From HGM12713 sp045593725 (lineage in GTDB: Bacteria > Bacillota > Clostridia > Oscillospirales > CAG-272), in the NCBI GenBank assembly GCA_045593725.1, contig JAZNXE010000036.1, positions 1 to 6,955 on the forward strand: a stretch of 6,955 bases of DNA, read 5' to 3'. The notes under the pieces are model-generated. The model worked only from the letters and a program-made list of their open reading frames with translations, was not told the origin of the DNA and did not search any database. Within the stretch, counting starts at the first letter, position 1. Each line of letters begins with the position of its first letter. The position numbers and the translations under genes were made by a program. Of the stretch, positions 1 through 5,398 are shown one piece after another.

Positions 1-147
1 TTGTGCTACCTCTCGGTCAAAAACATAGTCGTCTTGGGCACTACCGTACCCAATACTCCTTGTTTTTTCCTATTTGAGTGGCGGCTTCATCTCCCACAGG
101 GAGCGCCGCCTCACAAATCTTTCAAGAAAAGAACAGAAAAATTCGTT
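1..147. other. Left-edge non-coding stretch upstream of thrS, possibly carrying a decayed fragment
   Basis: The thrS frame stays open to the window edge here, but this stretch does not resemble the start of a synthetase and the good start is at 178. No canonical T-box motif (AGGGTGGnACCGCG-like) is present, although thrS genes of Firmicutes often have T-box leaders. TTGGG (34-38) and CCCAA (49-53) can pair, and a T-run follows at 62-67, too far off for a convincing terminator. On the minus strand, 67-44 reads KNKEYWVR then TAG, and 35-9 in another frame reads KTTMFLTER then TAG. The first resembles the beginning of cysteine-rich KTR proteins carried by Tn916-type elements. This is from memory and short, so it may be chance. 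Confidence 0.35.
80..110. other. Compound hairpin upstream of thrS
   Basis: GGCGGC (80-85) pairs perfectly with GCCGCC (105-110). Inside it, CTCCC (91-95) pairs with GGGAG (99-103) around an ACA loop, and TTCAT against a single C makes an internal loop. No T-run follows on either strand, so it is not a standard intrinsic terminator. It lies upstream of the likely thrS start of transcription. It could be part of an intergenic repeat or the end of an upstream transcript that lies outside the window. Confidence 0.5.
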
Positions 148-153
148 TATAAT
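148..153 (+). promoter_or_regulatory. Candidate -10 box of thrS
   Basis: A perfect TATAAT lies 24 bases upstream of the thrS start codon. No good -35 sits at the normal distance: the nearest TTCAAG (121-126) leaves a spacer of 21. If it is used, transcription starts near 160, just before the ribosome binding site, and the leader is under 20 bases. That leaves no room for a riboswitch. If it is not used, the true promoter lies left of the window. Confidence 0.4.
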
Positions 154-163
154 TCTAACATTC

Positions 164-170
164 AGGAGGA
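164..170 (+). promoter_or_regulatory. Ribosome binding site that sets the thrS start
   Basis: AGGAGGA ends 7 bases before the ATG at 178, near-ideal spacing. No comparable site precedes any upstream in-frame start, so the reading frame open to the left edge should be ignored as coding sequence. Confidence 0.85.
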
Positions 171-177
171 AAATAAA

Positions 178-2121
178 ATGAAGCTTAATTTTGGTGAAAA
201 AATCTTAGAAAAGGATGCTCCGCTGACCGTCTTTGAGGCGGCGAGCGAGCTTGAGCTTGCAAGCAGAGCGACTATTGCCGCCGTGGTAAACGGTGTTGTG
301 CGTGAGATGACCTACACACTTACCGAGGACGCTGACATACGTCTTTGCACATTCGCTGACGAGGAGGGCAAAAGGGTATTCCGCCACACTGCCGCTCACG
401 TTCTTGCTCAGGCGGTAAAGCGACTTTATCCCGCTACCAAGCTCACCATAGGTCCTGCCATAGAGGGCGGATTCTACTACGACTTTGACAGCGAGATATC
501 CTTCACTCCCGAAATACTCAAGGCTCTTGAGGACGAGATGAAGAAGATAGTAAGAGAAAACATCAGGCTGGAGCGCTTTGAGCTTCCCAGAGATGAGGCT
601 ATCGCTCTTATGAAGGAAAAGGACGAGCCGTACAAGGTACAGCTTATAGAGGAGCTTCCCGAGGGTGAGGTAATCAGCTTCTACCGTCAGGGAGAGTTCG
701 TTGACCTTTGCGCGGGACCTCATCTTTTCTCCACCGCCGCTATAAAGGCGTTGAGGCTTACCCAGTGCACGGTCGCTTATTGGAAGGGTGACCAGAGCAA
801 CAAGATGCTCCAGCGTGTTTACGGTACTGCTTTCCCCACGAAGGATGAGCTTAAGGCGCACCTTGACGCTATCGAGGAGGCAAAGAAGCGCGACCACAAC
901 AAGATAGGCAGAGAGCTTGAATATTTTACCACTGTTGACAGCATAGGACAGGGACTCCCCATAATGCTTCCCAAGGGAGCGAGAACCATCCAGCTCCTTC
1001 AGAGATGGGTAGAGGACGAGGAGCGCCGCCGCGGCTATCTTCTTACCAAGACTCCGCTTATGGCTAAGCGCGACCTTTACAGAATTTCCGGACACTGGGA
1101 CCACTACCTTGACGGTATGTTCATTTTGGGTGACCCCTACGACGAAACAAAGGAATGCTTTGCTCTCCGTCCTATGACCTGCCCATTCCAATATCAGGTG
1201 TACCTTAACAAGAAGCGTTCCTACCGCGACCTTCCTATGAGACTTGGCGAGACCTCCACTCTTTTCAGAAACGAGGAGAGCGGCGAGATGCACGGACTTA
1301 TCCGCGTCCGTCAGTTTACAATTTCAGAGGGACACCTTGTTCTGCGTCCCGACCAGCTTGCCGAGGAATTCCGCGGATGCCTTGAATTGGCTAAGCACTG
1401 TCTTAGCGCCGTAGGTCTTTGGGAGGACTGCTATTTCAGATTTTCTCAGTGGGACCCCAACCGCACCGACAAGTACGAGGGAACGGCAGAGCAGTGGAAC
1501 GAGGCTCAGGCTATAATGGGAGAGCTGCTTGACGACTGTCTTGGTGAGGGCAATTACACCGTAGGCATTGACGAGGCAGCCTTCTACGGACCTAAGCTCG
1601 ATATACAGATGAGGAACGTACACGGTAAGGAGGATACCCTCGTTACCATCCAGATAGATATGCTTCTCGCTAAGAAGTTCGGTATGGAATACACCGACTC
1701 AAACGACGCGAGAGTAACGCCTTACATTATACACCGTACTTCGCTTGGCTGCTACGAGCGTACACTTGCGCTTCTTCTTGAAAAGTACGCGGGAGCGCTT
1801 CCCATGTGGATGGCTCCTGAGCAGATAAGAATACTTCCTATCGGTGAGGAGCAGGAGGCATACGCAAGAGAGATTGCGGATAGATGTGAAAATCTTGGAC
1901 TTCGCGTAACTGTTGACGCGAGAAATGAGAAGATAGGCTATAAGATTCGTGCGGCCCAGCTTGAAAAGATTCCTTATATGCTGGTTCTCGGAGAGAAGGA
2001 AATGACCGACAGCACAGTTGCGGTACGTTCTCGCAAGACGGGAGATATGGGCGTTATGGGCGTGGATGAATTTCTTGCCTTCGCTAAGGAGCAGGTTGAC
2101 AGCAAGAATTTGGAGAACTGA
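178..2121 (+). CDS. thrS: Threonyl-tRNA synthetase (threonine--tRNA ligase)
   Basis: This class II synthetase charges tRNA-Thr with threonine in the cytoplasm using ATP, and the protein is 647 residues, a normal full length. Domains in order are an N-terminal TGS domain (about 1-62) and an editing domain that clears Ser-tRNA-Thr, with H70-x3-H74 and C178/H182. The catalytic core runs from about 245 to 540, with motif 2 around R364 to R378 and motif 3 around R528. The anticodon-binding domain runs from about 545 to 640. Likely zinc ligands are C335 (PMTCPFQ), H386 (TISEGH) and H519 (IIHRTS). Compared with E. coli-type enzymes, PMNCPGH is replaced by PMTCPFQ and the DDAH segment by SEGH, placing it in a divergent clade that I recall from Clostridia. 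The ATG at 178 is chosen for its strong ribosome binding site. No clear hairpin terminator follows before the next promoter. Confidence 0.97.
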   Translation: MKLNFGEKILEKDAPLTVFEAASELELASRATIAAVVNGVVREMTYTLTEDADIRLCTFADEEGKRVFRHTAAHVLAQAVKRLYPATKLTIGPAIEGGFYYDFDSEISFTPEILKALEDEMKKIVRENIRLERFELPRDEAIALMKEKDEPYKVQLIEELPEGEVISFYRQGEFVDLCAGPHLFSTAAIKALRLTQCTVAYWKGDQSNKMLQRVYGTAFPTKDELKAHLDAIEEAKKRDHNKIGRELEYFTTVDSIGQGLPIMLPKGARTIQLLQRWVEDEERRRGYLLTKTPLMAKRDLYRISGHWDHYLDGMFILGDPYDETKECFALRPMTCPFQYQVYLNKKRSYRDLPMRLGETSTLFRNEESGEMHGLIRVRQFTISEGHLVLRPDQLAEEFRGCLELAKHCLSAVGLWEDCYFRFSQWDPNRTDKYEGTAEQWNEAQAIMGELLDDCLGEGNYTVGIDEAAFYGPKLDIQMRNVHGKEDTLVTIQIDMLLAKKFGMEYTDSNDARVTPYIIHRTSLGCYERTLALLLEKYAGALPMWMAPEQIRILPIGEEQEAYAREIADRCENLGLRVTVDARNEKIGYKIRAAQLEKIPYMLVLGEKEMTDSTVAVRSRKTGDMGVMGVDEFLAFAKEQVDSKNLEN

Positions 2122-2174
2122 GAAAAAGAGCAAAATAAAAAATATAAGCTACTATAAAAAATGTGAGAATTTTC

Positions 2175-2203
2175 TTTACATTTGCGTTTTTTTGTGGTAT
2201 AAT
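2175..2203 (+). promoter_or_regulatory. Strong sigma-A-type promoter for the CofE-like/DegV/SDR unit
   Basis: TTTACA (2175-2180), a 17-base spacer and TATAAT (2198-2203) form a near-consensus promoter, with TGG just before the -10 giving an extended -10. Transcription would start near 2210, leaving a leader of about 45 bases. In the leader, TATCCT (2223-2228) and AGGATA (2233-2238) form a 6-bp hairpin that abuts the ribosome binding site AAAGGAG (2238-2244). The AT-rich gap before it (2122-2174) shows no convincing thrS terminator, so some readthrough from thrS is possible. Confidence 0.88.
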
Positions 2204-2254
2204 ATATGAGTGAAAAATTTTCTATCCTAAAAAGGATAAAGGAGTGATATTACA

Positions 2255-3448
2255 ATGAGCCGTATGGTCGGTACAATATCCCGTGGCGTTCGTGCGCCTA
2301 TTATAAGAAGCGGCGACGATCTGGCAAAGATCGTTACAGAGTCGGTTCTTACAGCAGCCCGTGAGGAGGGCTATGAAATCAGAGATCGTGACGTAATCGC
2401 GATGACCGAGGCTATCGTTGCCCGGGCGCAGGGAAACTACGCGTCTGTTGACGATATAGCCGCTGACGTAAACGCAAAATTCGGTGACGGCACTGTGGGC
2501 GTTATCTTCCCCATTCTCAGCCGTAACCGCTTCGCTATCTGCCTTCGCGGTATAGCTAAGGGTGTGAAAAAGATAGTTCTTATGCTCTCTTACCCCTCCG
2601 ATGAGGTAGGAAACCACCTTATAAGTCTTGACGCCATTGACGAAAAGGGAGTTAATCCTTACAGCGACGTCCTTGACCTTAAGACCTACCGCGAGCTTTT
2701 CGGCTACGTAAAGCACCGCTTTACGGGTATGGATTACGTTGAATACTATGAGCAGCTTATACGCGAGTGCGGAGCTGACGTGGAGATAATCTTCGCTAAC
2801 GACGCCCGCGCTGTTCTGCCTTATACCAAGAACGTTATTAACTGCGACATACACACCCGCGCGCGTACCAAGAGAATTCTTTTGGCTGCGGGAGCAGAAA
2901 AGGTATTCGGTCTTGACGAGATACTCTCCGCCCCTGTAAACGGAAGCGGATATAACGAGAGCTACGGACTTCTCGGCTCTAACAAGGCGACCGAGGATCA
3001 GGTAAAGCTCTTCCCCAGAGAGTGCCAGCCTCTTGTAGATGAGATACAAAGCCAAATATTCGATGCTACGGGCAAGAGGGTTGAGGTTATGGTTTACGGT
3101 GACGGAGCATTCAAGGACCCCGTGGGAAAGATTTGGGAGCTTGCGGACCCCGTAGTTTCTCCCGCCTACACCTCGGGACTTGAGGGAACGCCCAACGAGC
3201 TTAAGCTCAAGTATCTTGCGGATAACGATTTCGCCGACCTTTCCGGTGAGGAGCTGAAGGAGGCAATCAAGGCAAAGATACATTCCAAGGACGAGGACCT
3301 CTTTGGACAGATGGCTTCCGAGGGAACGACTCCCCGCCGCCTTACCGACCTTATCGGCTCGCTCTGCGACCTGACCTCAGGCTCGGGTGACAAGGGAACG
3401 CCTATCGTTCACATTCAGGGTTATTTTGATAACTACACCACAGAGTAA
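2255..3448 (+). CDS. CofE-like protein, coenzyme F420-0:L-glutamate ligase family
   Basis: The 397-residue protein resembles the clostridial branch of the F420-0:gamma-glutamyl ligase family. CofE adds glutamate to F420-0 by GTP-dependent amide bond formation. Family-like stretches are TEAIVARAQGNY (51-62), FPILSRNRF (85-93), SYPSDEVGNHL (112-122), NPYSDVL (134-140), CDIHTR (197-202), GLLGSNKATED (238-248), YGDGAFKDPVGK (281-292), SPAYTSGLEG (302-311) and TSGSGDKGTP (374-383). Classical CofE is only about 250 residues, so this is a long variant. F420 is typically absent from this kind of bacterium and no other F420 gene is in view, so the substrate is unknown; another glutamyl or amino-acyl ligation is possible (inference). 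No signal peptide or membrane segment is seen, so it is probably cytosolic. AAAGGAG lies 10 bases before the ATG. It is first in a unit with a DegV protein and an SDR. Confidence 0.82.
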   Translation: MSRMVGTISRGVRAPIIRSGDDLAKIVTESVLTAAREEGYEIRDRDVIAMTEAIVARAQGNYASVDDIAADVNAKFGDGTVGVIFPILSRNRFAICLRGIAKGVKKIVLMLSYPSDEVGNHLISLDAIDEKGVNPYSDVLDLKTYRELFGYVKHRFTGMDYVEYYEQLIRECGADVEIIFANDARAVLPYTKNVINCDIHTRARTKRILLAAGAEKVFGLDEILSAPVNGSGYNESYGLLGSNKATEDQVKLFPRECQPLVDEIQSQIFDATGKRVEVMVYGDGAFKDPVGKIWELADPVVSPAYTSGLEGTPNELKLKYLADNDFADLSGEELKEAIKAKIHSKDEDLFGQMASEGTTPRRLTDLIGSLCDLTSGSGDKGTPIVHIQGYFDNYTTE

Positions 3449-3452
3449 TTTC

Positions 3453-3479
3453 GTAAAGAGGGGTCTCGCCCCTCTTTAC
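3453..3479 (+). other. Perfect 11-bp intercistronic hairpin without a T-tract
   Basis: GTAAAGAGGGG (3453-3463) pairs perfectly with CCCCTCTTTAC (3469-3479) around a TCTCG loop, beginning 4 bases after the stop of the CofE-like gene. The next bases are CTGTATAATAAGG, with no T-run, so it is not a standard terminator. The TATAAT at 3483-3488 has no -35 at a workable distance and lies against the next ribosome binding site. The hairpin more likely protects the 3' end of the upstream message, marks a processing point or lowers downstream expression (inference). Confidence 0.75.
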
Positions 3480-3499
3480 CTGTATAATAAGGAGAAGAT

Positions 3500-4354
3500 A
3501 TGAAAAAAGTAAGAATAATTGCCGACAGTACCTGCGACCTCTCCGCCGAGCTTATAAAGAAATACGATATAACCATAGTACCTCTGTGCATAGTTCTTGA
3601 CGACAAGAGCTATTTTGACGGAGAGGAGATAACCCCTGCCGAGATATATAAGTGGTCGGACGAGCGCAAGGCTACGCCCAAGACCGCGGCTATTCCCTTT
3701 GACAGAGTGGCGGCGGCATACAATCCCTTTGCCGAGGCGGGAGATGATATAATATTCTTCGGAATATCCTCAGAGATGAGCACCACCTGCAACGTGGCTC
3801 GTATAGTCGCCGAGGATGAGGGCTACGACAGAGTTTTCGTTATCGACTCACGCAATCTTTCCACGGGAATAGGACTTCAGGTCATCCGCGCCGCAGAGCT
3901 TGCCGCAGAGGGCAAGAGCGCCGAGGAGATAGTAGAGGAGATTGAGGGAGAGAGGGACAGAGTGCGCGCAAGCTTCGTGGTGGATACTCTCACCTTTTTG
4001 GCTCGCGGCGGCAGATGCAGCTCGGTTGCCGCTCTTATGGGAAATACTCTCAAGCTCCACCCACAGATAGTGGTCAAGGACGGAAAAATGGGAGCGACCA
4101 AAAAGTACCGCGGCAGGATGAAGATGGCTCTCGCGGATTACGTAAACGACCTTACTCCCGCCCTCAGGGAGGCAGACCCCAAGAGAGTGTTCATAACTCA
4201 CTCGGGCTGTGAGCAGGAGATAATAGACATGGTGAGAGAAAGGATAGAGGCTCTCGGCGTGTTTGAGGAGATACTTATAACTCAGGCGGGAGGAGTTATC
4301 TCCAGCCATTGCGGACCTAACGTGCTTGGCGTTCTGTTCTATGAAAAGGCGTGA
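3500..4354 (+). CDS. DegV family protein, fatty-acid-binding (FakB-like fold)
   Basis: At 284 residues this is the usual length of DegV/EDD-fold proteins. Known members (FakB) bind a fatty acid and present it to the kinase FakA for phosphorylation, feeding phospholipid synthesis; other members have no assigned role. Visible family features are the N-terminal IIADSTCDL (6-14), TPKTAAIP (59-66) and GISSEMSTT (88-96), regions that in FakB contact the fatty-acid carboxylate. Further on are DSRNLSTGIGL (116-126), DTLTFLARGGR (162-172), LKLHPQIVVKDGKMG (184-198), THSG (233-236) and the C-terminal SSHCGPNVLGVLFY (268-281). No signal peptide is present. The start has AAGGAG ending 5 bases upstream. 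No FakA-like gene is in the window, so the FakB role is not proven. Its 3' end overlaps the SDR start by 14 bases. Confidence 0.93.
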   Translation: MKKVRIIADSTCDLSAELIKKYDITIVPLCIVLDDKSYFDGEEITPAEIYKWSDERKATPKTAAIPFDRVAAAYNPFAEAGDDIIFFGISSEMSTTCNVARIVAEDEGYDRVFVIDSRNLSTGIGLQVIRAAELAAEGKSAEEIVEEIEGERDRVRASFVVDTLTFLARGGRCSSVAALMGNTLKLHPQIVVKDGKMGATKKYRGRMKMALADYVNDLTPALREADPKRVFITHSGCEQEIIDMVRERIEALGVFEEILITQAGGVISSHCGPNVLGVLFYEKA

Positions 4355-5201
4355 AGCTTGGATAAAGAAAAATACCCGCTCGCTGACGGGAAAAAGAGTA
4401 GCGGTGAGCGGCGCCACGGGAGGACTTGGCAGAGAGCTTTGCCAAGTCCTGCTCTCTCTTGGAGCGGAGCTTATTTTGCTGGACAGAAACAAGCAGAAAT
4501 CTCTGGCTCTTATAGAGGAGCTGAGGAGGGTGTATCCACGCTCGGCGGCAGAGCATATAACCGTTGACCTTGAGGATATGGAGGCGGTCAGAGCGGCGGC
4601 GGATGCACTTATGCAATCAGCCCCCGATTTTCTTATACTTAACGCGGGGGCTTACAGCATACCCAGACATAAATGCTCCACGGGCTTTGACAACGTCTTT
4701 CAGATAAATTTTGTGTCGCCCTATTATCTGGCGAGAAGACTGCTTCCCTTTATTGAAGCGCGGGGCGGTAGGGTAGCGGTAGTGGGAAGCATAGCTCACA
4801 ATTATTCTGTGAGTGACCCGCGGGACGTGGACTTTTCTACCCGCAGGGCGGCAAGTAAGGTTTACGGAAACGCCAAAAGATATCTTATGTTCTCTCTTAT
4901 AGAGGAGAAGGCGGTGTGTATAACTCACCCGGGAATTGCGGTGACGGGCATTACGGGACACTACCCAAGGTTGATATACGCCCTTATAAAATATCCTATG
5001 AAGCTTATATTTATGAGTCCTAAAAAGGCGTGTCTGTCTATTGTGGCGGGGCTTTTTGAGGACACCTCAAGGGATGAATGGATAGGTCCGCGATACTTTA
5101 ACGTGTGGGGATATCCAAAAAAGCAGGAGCTTCATACCTGCCCTTCTGCCGAGAGGGAGGAGATATGCCGCAGAGCGGAAAGCATCCTTGGAGAGCTTTG
5201 A
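4341..5201 (+). CDS. Short-chain dehydrogenase/reductase (SDR family), substrate unknown
   Basis: This 286-residue protein is an NAD(P)-dependent oxidoreductase with a Rossmann fold. The cofactor loop is GATGGLG (24-30), D48 sits at the end of the second strand (LLDRN), which favours NAD(H) over NADP(H) by family rules, and NAG is at 101-103. The catalytic set is complete: N123, S150, Y175 and K179 (Y-x3-K), followed by HPG (196-198) as usual. The C-terminal part, about 205-286, is hydrophobic and basic at first (YALIKYPMKLIFM) and may form the substrate lid or touch the membrane, but I see no clear transmembrane helix. The ATG at 4341 lies inside degV and lacks a good ribosome binding site, suggesting translational coupling; a TTG at 4326 in frame is a weaker choice. 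The substrate cannot be told; a lipid-like one fits the DegV neighbour (inference). Confidence 0.9.
   Translation: MKRREAWIKKNTRSLTGKRVAVSGATGGLGRELCQVLLSLGAELILLDRNKQKSLALIEELRRVYPRSAAEHITVDLEDMEAVRAAADALMQSAPDFLILNAGAYSIPRHKCSTGFDNVFQINFVSPYYLARRLLPFIEARGGRVAVVGSIAHNYSVSDPRDVDFSTRRAASKVYGNAKRYLMFSLIEEKAVCITHPGIAVTGITGHYPRLIYALIKYPMKLIFMSPKKACLSIVAGLFEDTSRDEWIGPRYFNVWGYPKKQELHTCPSAEREEICRRAESILGEL
4421..4457 (+). repeat. Interleaved inverted repeats inside the SDR gene (pseudoknot-like order)
   Basis: AGGACTTGGC (4421-4430) is the exact complement of GCCAAGTCCT (4441-4450), and AGAGAGC (4431-4437), lying in that loop, is the exact complement of GCTCTCT (4451-4457). The order is A, B, TTT, A', B', as in an H-type pseudoknot, but the lack of linkers makes both full stems at once unlikely. 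They may be competing hairpins. It overlaps the codons of the cofactor glycine loop, so it may be a by-product of coding. Confidence 0.6.
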
Positions 5202-5237
5202 CAGGATATTGCATTTTTTAGCGCCCAATCTGTCAAA
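5197..5237 (+). other. Imperfect hairpin over the SDR stop codon
   Basis: TTTGACAG (5197-5204) pairs with CTGTCAAA (5230-5237), and ATTG (5208-5211) with CAAT (5226-5229) after a 3-base bulge. The loop contains a T6 run, but AAGAAC follows the stem, so it is not a standard terminator. It probably marks the 3' end of the three-gene message. No better terminator is visible before the gltA promoter. Confidence 0.4.
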
Positions 5238-5274
5238 AGAACTATATTTTACACAACTTTTTCTTGTTTTTTAA

Positions 5275-5302
5275 AGAAAAAATCGAATTTTTGATTTTTT
5301 CT
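5275..5302. promoter_or_regulatory. AT-rich inverted repeat directly upstream of the gltA -35 box
   Basis: AGAAAAAATC (5275-5284) and GATTTTTTCT (5293-5302) are perfect complements with an 8-base centre, ending one base before the -35 hexamer. It could be an UP-like AT-rich element, a regulator site or a weak terminator for the preceding unit. In such AT-rich sequence a match of this kind may also be chance. Confidence 0.35.
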
Positions 5303-5303
5303 C

Positions 5304-5332
5304 TTGCAAAAAGCGGCGCTGTGTGTTATAAT
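5304..5332 (+). promoter_or_regulatory. Strong sigma-A-type promoter of the citrate synthase gene
   Basis: TTGCAA (5304-5309), a 17-base spacer and TATAAT (5327-5332) form a near-consensus promoter, with TGT before the -10 giving an extended -10. Transcription should start near 5339, leaving a leader of about 60 bases. Upstream sequence is rich in A and T tracts. The citrate synthase gene is therefore likely transcribed on its own. Confidence 0.88.
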
Positions 5333-5357
5333 CATAGCATTACTTGAAAAATATTCC

Positions 5358-5369
5358 GTTCATTTGAAC
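5358..5369. promoter_or_regulatory. Short palindrome in the gltA leader
   Basis: GTTCA-TT-TGAAC is a perfect 5-bp dyad about 20 bases downstream of the predicted transcription start. It could be an operator for a repressor, or a chance match; no other copy is seen in the window. Confidence 0.2.
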
Positions 5370-5385
5370 ACAGAAAGATAGACAA

Positions 5386-5390
5386 AGGAG
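5386..5390 (+). promoter_or_regulatory. Ribosome binding site that decides the gltA start
   Basis: AGGAG ends only 2 bases before the ATG at 5393, too close to serve it, but 8 bases before the ATG at 5399, a normal distance. The second ATG is therefore the better start, and the protein begins MDEKIYES. Confidence 0.75.
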
Positions 5391-5398
5391 ATATGGCG

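Noticed and set aside
1..177. N-terminal extension of ThrRS to the window edge
   Set aside because: The first 59 codons do not look like a TGS domain or a targeting signal, and the strong ribosome binding site at 164-170 fits the ATG at 178.
205..1293. Long minus-strand open frame opposite thrS (362 codons)
   Set aside because: It is a shadow of the strongly biased thrS codons, which rarely read as stops in reverse; the translation has no family features, and thrS on the plus strand is certain.
2018..2209. Small plus-strand 63-codon frame overlapping the end of thrS
   Set aside because: It is out of frame with thrS, lacks a ribosome binding site and ends inside the next promoter.
2222..3283. 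Long minus-strand open frame opposite the CofE-like gene (353 codons)
   Set aside because: It has the same codon-bias cause and no recognisable motifs, and it would run through the promoter and start of a well-supported gene.
3483..3488. TATAAT before degV as an internal promoter
   Set aside because: No -35 lies at a usable distance (the region is the GC-rich hairpin), and the start of transcription would fall on the ribosome binding site.
5253..5272. ACAA...TTGT followed by a T6 run as a terminator for the SDR unit
   Set aside because: The stem is only 4 bp of A/T-rich pairs, too weak to call in such AT-rich sequence.
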